DNA of 54,611 nucleotides, taken from an uncultured Ruthenibacterium sp. GTDB lineage: Bacteria; Bacillota; Clostridia; Oscillospirales; Ruminococcaceae. Below are positions 5,924 to 14,961 of the stretch, one piece after another. The notes under the pieces are model-generated. The model was not told the DNA's origin and searched no databases. It saw only the letters and a list, made by a program, of their open reading frames with translations. The stretch lies in NCBI GenBank assembly GCA_910587145.1, contig CAJUMH010000022.1:1-54611 (forward strand), written 5' to 3'. The translations under genes and the position numbers were made by a program. Positions within the stretch are counted from its first letter, which is position 1; each line of letters begins with the position of its first letter.

Positions 5924-7567
5924 TTAATACATCCCGCCCATTCCGCCGCCGGCCATTGCAGCATTTGCCGCGGCTGCGGCGGCCGGATCCTCGGGCTCGT
6001 CGGCCACAAGGCTCTCGGTCGTCAGCACCATGGAAGCTACGCTGGACGCATTTTCCAGCGCGGAGCGCGTTACCTTGGTCGGATCAACAATGCCGGCCTT
6101 GATCATATCGCCATATTCTTCCTTCTGCGCGTCAAAACCATAGTTTGCATCGTTCGCCGACATGATCTTGTCGATGATCACGCTGCCTTCCAGGCCCGCA
6201 TTGGCCGCGATCTGGCGCAGCGGGGATTCCAAAGCCTTGCGCACAATACGCGCGCCAGTGCGCTCGTCGCCCTCCAGCTTAGCGATCACGGCATCGACAG
6301 CATCGGTGGTGTGCAGCGGAGCCGTGCCGCCGCCCGCGACGATGCCTTCCTCCACGGCAGCCTTGGCCGCATTCAGCGCGTCCTCGATGCGCAGTTTCTT
6401 TTCCTTCATTTCCACTTCGGTAGCGGCGCCCACCTTGATTACCGCTACGCCGCCGGAGAGCTTCGCAAGGCGCTCCTGAAGCTTTTCCTTATCAAAATCG
6501 CTGGTGGTCTCCGCCATCTGTGCGCGGATCTGACCAATGCGGGCGTTGACGGCTTCCTTGTCGCCCATACCGTCCACAATGGTGGTATATTCCTTTGTCA
6601 CCTTTACCTGACGCGCACGTCCCAGCATCTCCATGGTGGCATCCTTCAGCTCATAGCCCAGCTCCTCGCTGACAACCGTGCCGCCCGTAAGGATGGCGAT
6701 ATCCTGCAGCATCTCCTTGCGGCGATCGCCGAAGCCCGGCGCTTTCACGGCTGCAACCGTAAAGGTGCCGCGCAGACGGTTCACGATCAGCGTGGACAGA
6801 GCCTCGCCCTCAACGTCTTCGGCAATGATCACAAGCTTTTTGCCGGATTGTACGATCTGCTCCAGCAGCGGCAGAATGTCCTGAATGACGCTGATCTTCT
6901 TATCGGTGATGAGCAGATAGGCATCGTCGAGCACAGCTTCCATGCGCTCGGTATCCGTAACCATATACGGCGTAATATAGCCGCGGTCGAACTGCATGCC
7001 CTTTACAACCTCGGAATAGGTCTCGGCCGTTTTGCTCTCTTCAATGGTAATCACGCCGTCGGCGCTCACCTTCTCCATCGCCTCGGCGATCAGGCTGCCG
7101 ATTACCGCATCACCGGCAGAAACGGTTGCAACACGGGCGATATCGGCAGTGCCGTCCATCTTCTTACTGTTCGCCTTCAGCGCCTCTACAGATGCCGCAA
7201 CAGCCTTCTGCATACCGCGCTTCAGATCCATCGGATTTGCGCCGGCCGCAACGTTTTTCATCCCTTCCGTAACAAGCGCCTGCGCCAGAACGGTAGCTGT
7301 GGTGGTGCCGTCGCCGGCGGCGTCGTTCGTCTTGGTGGCTACCTCTCGCACCAGCTGCGCGCCCATATTCTCGAACGCATCCTTCAGCTCGATCTCCTTT
7401 GCGATGGTAACGCCGTCGTTGGTGATGACGGGAGAGCCGAATTTTTTGCCAAGTACCACGTTGCGGCCTTTGGGACCGAGCGTAATCTTAACGGTATCCG
7501 CCAGCTTGTCGATACCGGCGCAAAGCGCCTTGCGGGCGTCTTCGCCCATGAGTAACTGTTTAGCCAT
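5924..7567 (-). CDS. groL: Chaperonin GroEL (Cpn60)
   Basis: A 547-residue ATP-dependent folding chaperone that forms the double-ring cage capped by GroES. Seen are the equatorial ATP loop (AAGDGTTTATVLAQ), the apical domain, the signature region around AAVEEGIVAGGGTA and the C-terminal glycine/methionine tail ending GGMGGMY. The length is typical. The start at 7567 (MAKQLLMGEDARK) has AAGGAAG 9 nt upstream; three upstream codons in the same frame are not part of the protein. It follows groES by 38 bp and is expressed from the CIRCE-controlled promoter. Confidence 0.98.
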   Translation of the reverse strand: MAKQLLMGEDARKALCAGIDKLADTVKITLGPKGRNVVLGKKFGSPVITNDGVTIAKEIELKDAFENMGAQLVREVATKTNDAAGDGTTTATVLAQALVTEGMKNVAAGANPMDLKRGMQKAVAASVEALKANSKKMDGTADIARVATVSAGDAVIGSLIAEAMEKVSADGVITIEESKTAETYSEVVKGMQFDRGYITPYMVTDTERMEAVLDDAYLLITDKKISVIQDILPLLEQIVQSGKKLVIIAEDVEGEALSTLIVNRLRGTFTVAAVKAPGFGDRRKEMLQDIAILTGGTVVSEELGYELKDATMEMLGRARQVKVTKEYTTIVDGMGDKEAVNARIGQIRAQMAETTSDFDKEKLQERLAKLSGGVAVIKVGAATEVEMKEKKLRIEDALNAAKAAVEEGIVAGGGTAPLHTTDAVDAVIAKLEGDERTGARIVRKALESPLRQIAANAGLEGSVIIDKIMSANDANYGFDAQKEEYGDMIKAGIVDPTKVTRSALENASSVASMVLTTESLVADEPEDPAAAAAANAAMAGGGMGGMY

Positions 7568-7605
7568 ACAAAACAACTTCCTTTCAGAAAAAGAATTAGA
7601 AATTT

Positions 7606-7890
7606 TTACTCAACGATCGCAAGAATATCCGATTGACGCACGATGGTGCATTCCTCGCCGTCCACTTTTACTTCCGTGCCGGCGTACTTAGCAATCAGAA
7701 CCCGGTCGCCCACTTTAACGGTCATATCTACCTGGTTGCCGTCCACAAGGCCGCCGGGGCCAACCGCAACAACCTCGCACACCTGCGGCTTTTCTTTGGC
7801 CGAGCCGGTAAGAATGATACCGCTTTTTGTAGTTTCCTCTGCTTCAATGTTTTTAATGACAACCCTGTCAGCGAGAGGTCTGATTTTCAT
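7606..7890 (-). CDS. groS: Co-chaperonin GroES (Cpn10)
   Basis: A 94-residue cap of the GroEL cage. The N-terminal IRPLADRVVIK and the mobile-loop region EAEETTKSGIILTGSAKEKP are diagnostic, as is the C-terminal DGEECTIVRQSDILAIVE. AGGAGG lies 8 nt before the ATG. It is the first gene of groES-groEL, with the HrcA target CIRCE between promoter and start. Confidence 0.97.
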   Translation of the reverse strand: MKIRPLADRVVIKNIEAEETTKSGIILTGSAKEKPQVCEVVAVGPGGLVDGNQVDMTVKVGDRVLIAKYAGTEVKVDGEECTIVRQSDILAIVE

Positions 7891-7925
7891 AAAACGTTCC
7901 TCCTAAAAATGATAATGTTTTTAGT

Positions 7926-7952
7926 TTAGCACTCTTTGACTTTGAGTGCTAA
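7926..7952 (-). promoter_or_regulatory. CIRCE operator (HrcA binding site)
   Basis: An exact consensus inverted repeat TTAGCACTC-N9-GAGTGCTAA. It lies just downstream of the -10 box, where bound HrcA would block transcription of groESL at normal temperature. No hrcA gene is in the window. Confidence 0.97.
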
Positions 7953-7956
7953 ATAT

Positions 7957-7985
7957 ATTGTAACCATATTCGGCAGAAAAATCAA
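7957..7985 (-). promoter_or_regulatory. Sigma-A promoter of groESL
   Basis: On the minus strand TTGATT (7985-7980) and TACAAT (7962-7957) are separated by 17 bp. CIRCE begins 5 nt downstream. Confidence 0.85.
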
Positions 7986-8069
7986 GAGGGAAAAATAAAA
8001 ATTTTTTATGAATAGAAAAATCTGATATCCGTCCGTGCCGTGCAGACGTAAAAACGGACGCAATACCGC

Positions 8070-8105
8070 AAAAAAACGGGAGGCATCCGAGAGGATGCCC
8101 TCCCG
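8070..8105 (-). terminator. Terminator after the lipid kinase gene
   Basis: A stem of about 12 bp, CGGGAGGCATCC (8077-8088) with GGATGCCCTCCCG (8093-8105, one extra C), is followed on the minus strand by TTTTTTT. Confidence 0.88.
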
Positions 8106-8126
8106 GCAGATTCGGATGTTTTGGCT

Positions 8127-9089
8127 TTATTCTGCCGCTACGGCTTTTTTTCCGCCGAACGCGGCATAAACCGGCACAGGCAGCACAAAGCGCGCCGCCA
8201 TCGGTAAAACCCTTGCAGAGAGCCCGGCCGCCGGCGCGCATTCGCCGTCGATATTTACAATGATCCGGTCGGCCTCCATCGGCTCGACGCATACGCTGTG
8301 CGCTCTGCGGTATTCCATAATATCGGAAAACGCCGGAACGACCTCTCCGTTTTGAAGGTGCAGACCGTTTTTGTATTTGCTCAATACGCCAGCAATGCGC
8401 AGCCGGCTGATTTTTTTTACAATGATGATGTCCAGCGTGCCATCCTGCAGATCCGACATGGGTGCGGCGAGATATCCCCCGCCGTAGGTGGCGCCGTTGC
8501 AGACGGCGGCGATCAGATAGTTTCCCGTCAACGTTTCGCCGTCAACGGTAATGCGCATCTTTTTGCCGATAGGCCGCAGCAGACGTTCTACAATAGAAAT
8601 ATTATATGCCATTTGGCCTCCGCACAGCGGAAGCCTTCGATATTTGGGGATCCCGTAAGCCACCTCGGAATCGATGCCCACTGAGCAGATCGCCGCAGAG
8701 ATGCCGTCGTTTACGGCGATCAGGTCGATGGGAACTGCCGTTCCCGTAAGATTGTCTTCTAATTTCAGAAAATCGTCCGCAGAGCCAAAATTGCGCACAA
8801 AATCATTGCCGGAGCCGCAGGGAACGCTGGCAACCTCCGCGTTCCGGTACGGATACGCGCCGCGCAGCACCTCGTTCAGCGTTCCGTCGCCGCCGCAGGC
8901 ATAAAGGCGCACCGCTTCGCCTCCCTGCGCATATTGCTGCGCCAATTCCACGGCGTGTCTGGGGCACCGCGTCAGCTCCACGGCATATTCCACACCCGCC
9001 TGCTCCGCCGCCTCGATCAGTTTCGGTACAAGATACAAGCTCGCATCCGCCTTGCCGGAAACCGGATTGACAATAAATACATGCTTCAT
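8127..9089 (-). CDS. Diacylglycerol/lipid kinase family protein (YegS/DgkB-like)
   Basis: A 320-residue soluble lipid kinase of the DAGK catalytic family, which phosphorylates diacylglycerol or related lipids at the membrane surface and recycles lipid-turnover products. Visible motifs are VNPVSGKA at the N-terminus, the nucleotide-binding ACGGDGTLNEVL, then PCGSGNDFVR; the C-terminal lobe carries NGATYGGGYLAAP and DGTLDIIIVK. ATG at 9089 has a GGGGGG tract 7 nt upstream. A longer frame upstream overlaps the promoter and is not coding. It is transcribed alone and ends at a strong terminator. The exact lipid substrate cannot be read from sequence. Confidence 0.9.
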   Translation of the reverse strand: MKHVFIVNPVSGKADASLYLVPKLIEAAEQAGVEYAVELTRCPRHAVELAQQYAQGGEAVRLYACGGDGTLNEVLRGAYPYRNAEVASVPCGSGNDFVRNFGSADDFLKLEDNLTGTAVPIDLIAVNDGISAAICSVGIDSEVAYGIPKYRRLPLCGGQMAYNISIVERLLRPIGKKMRITVDGETLTGNYLIAAVCNGATYGGGYLAAPMSDLQDGTLDIIIVKKISRLRIAGVLSKYKNGLHLQNGEVVPAFSDIMEYRRAHSVCVEPMEADRIIVNIDGECAPAAGLSARVLPMAARFVLPVPVYAAFGGKKAVAAE

Positions 9090-9111
9090 GAAGGATCCCC
9101 CCTGTTTCTTT

Positions 9112-9140
9112 ATCATACCGCATTTTTCGGCAACATACAA
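9112..9140 (-). promoter_or_regulatory. Sigma-A promoter of the lipid kinase gene
   Basis: On the minus strand TTGTAT (9140-9135) and TATGAT (9117-9112) are separated by 17 bp. Confidence 0.7.
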
Positions 9141-9298
9141 TCCCCGCGGCGCACAAAATCCAGCCGATCCGTCTGCCGGGACGCATATTCTGTCTCTGGA
9201 AGGGAAATGCTGATGGAAAGCAAGCTTTGGATCGGCCGCCGGGCATTTTCCCTGCGGCGGTCCCGGAAAAAGCAACAAAAAGGAAGGCGGTCCAACCC

Positions 9299-10009
9299 AT
9301 GCAAGACATTCCCCACATTCTGCTCACAAGCCTGTGCTCGATCATTGTTCTGTTTTTTCTCGCAAAGCTGATGGGCAATCGGCAGGTGAGCCAAATGAGC
9401 CTGTTTGACTATATCAACGGCATCACGATCGGATCGATCGCGGCGGAATTTGCCACGAGCCTGGAGGATGATTTCTGGAAGCCGCTGTCTGCCATGGTTT
9501 TATACGGTGCGGTCACGGCGCTGATCTCGGCCGCGACCTGCAAATCCATGCGCATTCGAAAATTTATCAACGGGCAGCCTGTAATCCTGTATGAAAACGG
9601 AAAACTGTACGAAAAGAATCTCTCTGCCGCAAAGCTGGATATCAACGAATTTCTGACACAGTGCCGAACGGCAGGCTACTTTGATCTGTCTCAGCTGCAC
9701 ACCGCGATTTTGGAGACAAACGGGCAGCTGAGCTTTTTGCCGCTTGCGCAGCAGCGCCCCGTAACCCCGCAGGATCTGCAGCTCACGCCGCAGGCGGAGC
9801 GTCCCTGCGTGAATGTGATCCTGGACGGCAGCATTTTGGCGAAAAATCTAAAATATACTGGCAACGATGATATGTGGCTGCAAAAGCAGCTGGAAGCGCA
9901 GCATATTGCCCGAGTGGAGGATGTTTTTCTTGCTACGGTAAATGCGCAGAATAAACTGACGGTTTACCCGCGCACTGGCGAACATGTTGCGCACGAGATG
10001 TTTGAATAG
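9299..10009 (+). CDS. DUF421 domain membrane protein (YetF/YdfR-like)
   Basis: A 236-residue protein with about three N-terminal membrane helices (LLTSLCSIIVLFFLAKLMG; the region with DYINGITIGSIAAEFA; and LSAMVLYGAVTALISAA) and a cytoplasmic C-terminal domain containing GQPVILYENGKLYEKNLSAA. This is the DUF421 (YetF) architecture; members occur in spore-forming Firmicutes, where some influence germination, but the molecular role is unknown. ATG at 9299 follows AAGGAAGGCGG by 8 nt. It is a lone plus-strand gene diverging from the lipid kinase, with an azlC remnant downstream. Confidence 0.88.
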   Translation: MQDIPHILLTSLCSIIVLFFLAKLMGNRQVSQMSLFDYINGITIGSIAAEFATSLEDDFWKPLSAMVLYGAVTALISAATCKSMRIRKFINGQPVILYENGKLYEKNLSAAKLDINEFLTQCRTAGYFDLSQLHTAILETNGQLSFLPLAQQRPVTPQDLQLTPQAERPCVNVILDGSILAKNLKYTGNDDMWLQKQLEAQHIARVEDVFLATVNAQNKLTVYPRTGEHVAHEMFE

Positions 10010-10101
10010 CCCTTGCAGCGCGCCGATATTGACGCTTTCCGGCCATACTTGACAACGCGGGAAAAAGAATATAAAAAAATATAAACTGAATAGCAAATAC
10101 A

Positions 10102-10123
10102 GCCGGGTGAGATGTTACCCGGC
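10102..10123 (+). other. Hairpin between the DUF421 gene and the azlC remnant
   Basis: A perfect 7-bp stem GCCGGGT (10102-10108) / ACCCGGC (10117-10123) followed by GCTTTGTTG. It could be a weak terminator for the DUF421 gene. Confidence 0.45.
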
Positions 10124-10149
10124 GCTTTGTTGTGGGGAGCGATGGATTT

Positions 10150-10290
10150 TTGAAAGCAAAGGCGTTTCGGACGGCCTTGCCCTATACGCTGCCGATCTGC
10201 GTGGGATTTCTCTTTATGGGGTCATCCTATGGCTTTTTGATGCGAATTTCGCGGATGATTTTTTACATACCCCTCAGCAGCCTCTTTCTA
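10150..10290 (+). pseudogene. azlC: Truncated azlC (branched-chain amino acid permease) remnant
   Basis: Starting at TTG 10150, or from GTG 10132 in the same frame, the translation reads KAFRTALPYTLPICVGFLFM and then GSSYGFLM. This is the N-terminus and first membrane helix of AzlC-type branched-chain amino acid exporters. After about 45 codons the similarity stops and the frame runs into a terminator hairpin. The remaining ~190 codons of azlC and all of azlD are absent. GGGGAG lies about 10 nt before the TTG, so the original start signal survives. A deletion joining the gene start to the operon terminator explains it. Confidence 0.72.
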
Positions 10291-10326
10291 AGAACATACC
10301 GAAAAAAGCATGAACCGCCTTACAAA

Positions 10327-10360
10327 CAACGCCGCCCTGAAAAACAGGGCGGCGTTGTTC
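10327..10360. terminator. Strong 13-bp hairpin terminator
   Basis: CAACGCCGCCCTG (10327-10339) pairs perfectly with CAGGGCGGCGTTG (10345-10357) around AAAAA. It probably ended the lost azlCD operon and may also catch minus-strand radA transcripts. The 95 bp between it and radA hold nothing I recognise. Confidence 0.75.
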
Positions 10361-10455
10361 AATGCGTCTTTTTCGACAGAATGTGGGGGCGGAGGCAGAT
10401 GCTTTCCCTGTTCCCCGCTATGGATGGCGATGCTTTGCACACTGTATGCCTACCG

Positions 10456-11841
10456 TTACAGCAGGCCGATCGCCTGCCGCACATACGAAACGCCCAGCAG
10501 CTCCATGCGCTCGAATGCGTCGGGATCCAACTGTTTCAAGCTGTGCTTTGGGATCACGGCGCGTACAAAGCCCATACGCATGGCCTCTTTCAAACGATAT
10601 TCCAGATTGGGCACGCTGCGCACCTCTCCGCCAAGGCCCACCTCGCCGATGGCGATCATATCGTCCGGCACGGGCTTATCCATCAGGCTGGAGACCACCG
10701 CCAGACACACCGAAAGATCGCACGCGGTCTCGTCCAGCCGCAAACCGCCGACAATGTTGATATAGACGTCTAAATTTCCGAGGAAATATCCCGCACGCTT
10801 TTCCAGCACGGCCAGCAGCAGATTGGTACGGTTAAAATCAAAGCCGGAAGAAGCGCGGCGCGGTGTACCGAAGCTGGTTTTCGTTACAAGCGCCTGAATT
10901 TCGGATAAGATCGGCCGCGTGCCCTCCATTGTGCAGGCGACACAATTTCCGCTTACGCCAATGGGGCGGCCTTCCAGCAGCAGCAAGGAGGGATTTTCGA
11001 TCACCTTCAGTCCGCTGCCCGTCATATCGAACATACCGATCTCGTTTGTACTGCCGTAGCGGTTTTTGGCCGCGCGCAGCACCCGGTACGGCAGCATTTT
11101 GTCGCCCTCAAAGTACAAAACCGTATCCACGATATGCTCCATCACCTTCGGGCCGGCGATGGCGCCGTCCTTGTTGACATGTCCGACAATAAAGGTGGGG
11201 ATCTCCCAGGCTTTTGCCACCGTCAGCAGCCGCGCCGCGCATTCCTTCACCTGCGAAACGCTGCCGGTAGAGGACGAGATCTCGGCGCAGTGCATCGTCT
11301 GGATCGAATCCACCACCACAAGGCCCGGTTTTGTCTGCTCGATCAGATCGCAGATCGCGCCGATATCTGTTTCGGCCGCGAGCATGATATTCTCTTCTTC
11401 CACATTCAGACGCACCGCGCGCAGCTTGATCTGGCGGGTGGATTCCTCACCGGTGATATAAAGCACGTTCACCTTTGGGGAAATGGCGCCGCACAGCTGC
11501 AGCAAAAGCGTTGATTTGCCAGCGCCCGGCTCGCCGCCCAGCAGCACAACGCTGCCCAGCACGATCCCACCGCCCAGCACGCGGTCCAGCTCGCTGATCC
11601 CCGTAACGATGCGGCTCTTTTCCTCGGTGGTGCTGATATCCTTCAGCTTGCTTGCGGTAATGCGCACACTGCCCGAGGAGGAAGCGGCCGGTGCAAACAA
11701 GCCCCTGCCTTTTGTCTCGCGAACAACATCCTCGTTCATGGTGTTCCACTCGCCGCAGGAAGGACACCGCCCTAACCAACGGGGACTGGTTTCTCCACAT
11801 GAGCTGCAAACATAGACGGTTTTTGTTTTTTCTTTTGGCAT
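10456..11841 (-). CDS. radA: DNA repair protein RadA (Sms)
   Basis: A 461-residue RecA-like helicase that helps process recombination intermediates. Order of domains: a C4 zinc finger (Cys12, Cys15, Cys26, Cys29), a RecA-type ATPase with Walker A GGEPGAGKST at 102-111, the RadA-specific KNRYGS motif near residue 255, and a C-terminal Lon-protease-like domain lacking protease activity in the family. The length is typical. GAGGAGGG lies 9 nt before the ATG. It is last in the long minus-strand series lon-engB-lysA-methyltransferase-hslO-radA, 168 bp after hslO. Confidence 0.97.
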   Translation of the reverse strand: MPKEKTKTVYVCSSCGETSPRWLGRCPSCGEWNTMNEDVVRETKGRGLFAPAASSSGSVRITASKLKDISTTEEKSRIVTGISELDRVLGGGIVLGSVVLLGGEPGAGKSTLLLQLCGAISPKVNVLYITGEESTRQIKLRAVRLNVEEENIMLAAETDIGAICDLIEQTKPGLVVVDSIQTMHCAEISSSTGSVSQVKECAARLLTVAKAWEIPTFIVGHVNKDGAIAGPKVMEHIVDTVLYFEGDKMLPYRVLRAAKNRYGSTNEIGMFDMTGSGLKVIENPSLLLLEGRPIGVSGNCVACTMEGTRPILSEIQALVTKTSFGTPRRASSGFDFNRTNLLLAVLEKRAGYFLGNLDVYINIVGGLRLDETACDLSVCLAVVSSLMDKPVPDDMIAIGEVGLGGEVRSVPNLEYRLKEAMRMGFVRAVIPKHSLKQLDPDAFERMELLGVSYVRQAIGLL

Positions 11842-12009
11842 CGGCGAGTGCCCTCCTCTGCTTGAAGCTGATCGGTCGAAGCGAATAGAAAATCTCCTGT
11901 GGAGTGATCCAAGGGCCGATCGTCACCCGCGGCAGGAGCGTGCGGCCCAGCAGGCTTTTCCGCCAAAAGCCGCACCGGACGGCTGGTTCAAAGGCTTTTT
12001 ACGCGTTGC

Positions 12010-12909
12010 TCAGGTTTCAGCTCCGGCCGATCCTGCCGCGGCGTCCAGCGCTGCCAGCAGCGCACCGGCGTTTACCCGATATTTTTTATCACAGAAATGA
12101 CAGCATACCTCAATGGGCTTTTGCTCCTGCGCCATCTCGCGGAGCTCCTGCCGGCCCAAGGAGAGCAGCGCCCGCTCCACACGGGCTTGGCTGCAATCGC
12201 AGCGATAGGATACCGCACGTTCATCCAGAACATTGGGCGAAAAGCCCTTCAGGGCGCGCTCCATAATTGCCTCCAGAGTGGCGCCGTCGCGCAGCAGCCG
12301 TGTTACGGAGGGCATTGCGGCAATATTTTGCTCTAACTGTGCGATCTCGGATTCCTGCGCGCCCGGCAGCAGCTGGATCAGATACCCTCCCGCTGTCAGC
12401 ACGGAAAGATTCCGATCCACCAGAACGCCCAGAGCGCATACGGTGGGCGTCTGTTCGCTTGCTGCATAATAGGCGGTAATATCCTCGGCAATCTCGCCGC
12501 TTACCAATGGAACCTGCCCCACATAGGGCTCCTTCATGCCAAGATCCTTTACCACGCTCAGCGTGCCGGCGGTGCCAACGGCGCCGCCCACGTCTAATTT
12601 TCCGTCCGCACGGGGCGCAAGCTCTACAATGGGCTGCTCCACATAGCCACGCACATTCCCCTGCCCGTCCGATACGGCCAGCACCGTTCCGGCCGGGCCG
12701 CCGCCCTTTACACGCAGCGTTAAAGAATGATCGTCACTTTTCAACATGGCGCCCATCATCGAGGCCGCTGTCAGCAGGCGCCCCAGCGCCGCCGTGGTGA
12801 CGGCGCTTGTTTTATGAATGCGCTCTGCTTCCCGCACTATGGCGGTGGAATCGACCGCGTAAAAAATCACACCGCCATTTTCCGATATGGCGCGAATCAA
12901 TCTTGACAT
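12010..12909 (-). CDS. hslO: Redox-regulated chaperone Hsp33
   Basis: A 299-residue cytoplasmic holdase activated by oxidation. The C-terminal zinc switch is complete: Cys237-x-Cys239 and Cys270-x-x-Cys273 (an extra Cys269 precedes the second pair). The N-terminal substrate-binding region has the conserved LLTAASMMGAMLK and VSGEIAEDITAYY patterns. ATG at 12909 has GGAGG 7 nt upstream. Its start overlaps the end of the methyltransferase gene by 13 nt, so translation is probably coupled. Confidence 0.96.
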   Translation of the reverse strand: MSRLIRAISENGGVIFYAVDSTAIVREAERIHKTSAVTTAALGRLLTAASMMGAMLKSDDHSLTLRVKGGGPAGTVLAVSDGQGNVRGYVEQPIVELAPRADGKLDVGGAVGTAGTLSVVKDLGMKEPYVGQVPLVSGEIAEDITAYYAASEQTPTVCALGVLVDRNLSVLTAGGYLIQLLPGAQESEIAQLEQNIAAMPSVTRLLRDGATLEAIMERALKGFSPNVLDERAVSYRCDCSQARVERALLSLGRQELREMAQEQKPIEVCCHFCDKKYRVNAGALLAALDAAAGSAGAET

Positions 12910-13661
12910 GACCGTTCCTCCATTCGTTCCTTTACGGCGGTAAACAGGTAACGCGCGCTGTCCGGCCGCAGCGCGCCGAAATCCTCGCCGTCCACAACCT
13001 GTTCTATGTGCAGTCCCGCGTCCGCGCAGGCATCTGTTATTTCCTGCAGGGTGTAACAATATTCGTCAAAGCATTCCGTATCCCGCTCCGAAAGATCGGG
13101 ATAACTGATCTCGATAGAAATATGCGTGCAGCCCGCCGCAGAATCGTATTGGTTGCGCCAGATGCAATAGGCGTCATCCGCCTCGATCTCGTAGATGTTG
13201 TCTGCCAAAAGCACCCTGTGCTTATACGGCGTATTCAAATCGAACACAAATATGCCGCCCGGTTCGAGAAAAAGTGCGGCGCGGCGCACCGCCTGCCGCA
13301 GCTGCGGCAAGGGGCCGATATGATTGAGCGTATCAAATGTAGATACCGCGGCGCGCACCGTACCGTATAGATCAAGCGCCGTAAGATCCTGACACAGCAG
13401 CAGAATGCCGTTTTGCTGCTGCTCCCACGCCTTTTCGCGCAGGATGCTGAGCATCTCGGAGGAACGGTCCACGCCGATCATATCATAGCCGCACCCGGCG
13501 AGCCGAAGCGTCAATTCGCCCGTTCCGCAGCCGAGGTCGGCAACGATGCCGTCCTGTATGCCATGCGCGTTCAATACGCCGCGCACATGGCAAAACAGCG
13601 CGTCGTAATTCGCATCCTCATTCAACGCGTCATAAACGCCCGCAAAAGCCTCGTATGCCAT
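12897..13661 (-). CDS. Class I SAM-dependent methyltransferase
   Basis: A 254-residue cytoplasmic methyltransferase with a Rossmann-like fold. Motif I is VADLGCGTGELTLRLAGCGY (about 40-60), followed by the acidic residue that binds the SAM ribose in MIGVDRSSEML, and the later FDLNTPYKH element matches DUF4942-free Methyltransf_25-type proteins of Clostridia. The substrate is unknown. It starts with ATG inside the lysA stop (TAATG) and overlaps hslO at its end, so it sits translationally locked inside the lysA-hslO operon. Confidence 0.88.
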   Translation of the reverse strand: MAYEAFAGVYDALNEDANYDALFCHVRGVLNAHGIQDGIVADLGCGTGELTLRLAGCGYDMIGVDRSSEMLSILREKAWEQQQNGILLLCQDLTALDLYGTVRAAVSTFDTLNHIGPLPQLRQAVRRAALFLEPGGIFVFDLNTPYKHRVLLADNIYEIEADDAYCIWRNQYDSAAGCTHISIEISYPDLSERDTECFDEYCYTLQEITDACADAGLHIEQVVDGEDFGALRPDSARYLFTAVKERMEERSCQD

Positions 13662-14959
13662 TACACATCATTGCGCACAAGATCCGCATAGGTCTCGCGC
13701 CGCACGGCAAGGCTGTCGGTTCCCCCCTGCACCATTACAACGGGCGGGCGGGGCACACGGTTGTAGTTGGACGCCATCGAATAATTGTATGCGCCTGTGG
13801 AAAGCACCGCTAAAATATCTCCCACGCCGGGCGTTTGGATCTGTGCATGCTCCTGAATCAGATCGCCGCTTTCACAGCAGCGGCCCGCGATCGTAGCTGT
13901 AAAGTCCTTTTGCTGTGCGGCTTTATTGGCGATGACGGCTTCGTAAGATGATCGATACAGCGCATAGCGGGGATTATCCGTCATGCCGCCGTCGATAGAA
14001 ACATAGGTGCGGCAGCCCGGAATGGTTTTAACGCTGCCCACGGTATACAGTGTGAGGCCCGTATCCCCTACGATGGAACGCCCCGGCTCGATGCAGATAA
14101 ACGGCACCGGAAGCGCCTTTTCGCGGCAAAACTCCAAAACCGCTTTTGAAACCGCTTCCATATAGCTTTCCAGTGCTTTGGGATCGTCCCGCGGCACATA
14201 GCGGATGCCAAAGCCGCCGCCCAGATTCAGTTCTCCGATAGTATAGCCGCAGGTTTCGCGCACCTTTTGGATAAAGCCAAGCATCACTTCGGCGGCATGG
14301 ACAAACGGATCGATCTCGAAGATCTGCGATCCGATGTGGCAATGAACCCCGGCAAAATGAATGCCCGGCATCGAAAGCGCTTTTTGTACGGCTTCCAGCG
14401 CCTCGCCCGTTTCGAGCGCAAAGCCGAATTTGGAATCGATCTGCCCGGTGCGCACAAAATCGTGGGTGTGCGCATCAATACCAGGCTTGATGCGAAAGAG
14501 GATCTCTGCTGTTTTTTCGGCGGCCTTAGCCAAAGCGCTCAATAGTTCCAGCTCCGCAATGTTATCCACCACAATGCGGCCCACGCCCGCTTCCAGCGCC
14601 ATCGATAATTCGTCTGCGGTTTTGTTATTTCCGTGAAAATAGATCTTCCGGGCGGGAAAACCCGCCTCAAGGGCGGTGTACAGCTCGCCCCCGGATACAA
14701 CATCCGCACCGAGGCCCTCCTCGTCAACAATCTGATAGATGCGTTTGCAGCAAAAGGCTTTGCTGGCATACAGCACCATCCCGTGCTCGGAATAGTGCAG
14801 ATCCAGCGAATGCTTCAGCGCCCGACAGTTTGCGCGGATCGCATCCTCGTCCATTACGTACAGCGGCGTGCCGTATTTGGCCGCAAGGGACACCGTATCC
14901 ATGCCGCCGATGGTCAGATGGCCGTGTTCGTTCACGCCCGTGACTGTTTTCTCCCCCAT
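13661..14959 (-). CDS. lysA: Diaminopimelate decarboxylase
   Basis: A 432-residue PLP enzyme of fold type III that converts meso-diaminopimelate to L-lysine, the last step of lysine synthesis. Lys67 in YASKAFCC is the PLP-binding lysine, CHIGSQIFE follows the family's phosphate-binding pattern, and GRCCESGDLI carries the active-site Cys contributed across the dimer. ATG at 14959 has GGAGGG nearby and lies 2 nt after the engB stop. Its own stop overlaps the next gene as TAATG. No other lysine pathway gene is in the window. Confidence 0.96.
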   Translation of the reverse strand: MGEKTVTGVNEHGHLTIGGMDTVSLAAKYGTPLYVMDEDAIRANCRALKHSLDLHYSEHGMVLYASKAFCCKRIYQIVDEEGLGADVVSGGELYTALEAGFPARKIYFHGNNKTADELSMALEAGVGRIVVDNIAELELLSALAKAAEKTAEILFRIKPGIDAHTHDFVRTGQIDSKFGFALETGEALEAVQKALSMPGIHFAGVHCHIGSQIFEIDPFVHAAEVMLGFIQKVRETCGYTIGELNLGGGFGIRYVPRDDPKALESYMEAVSKAVLEFCREKALPVPFICIEPGRSIVGDTGLTLYTVGSVKTIPGCRTYVSIDGGMTDNPRYALYRSSYEAVIANKAAQQKDFTATIAGRCCESGDLIQEHAQIQTPGVGDILAVLSTGAYNYSMASNYNRVPRPPVVMVQGGTDSLAVRRETYADLVRNDV

Positions 14960-14961
14960 TG

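Noticed and set aside
6311..7555. 414-codon open frame antisense to groEL
   Set aside because: It mirrors groEL codon structure, has no ribosome binding site or family, and GroEL on the other strand is certain.
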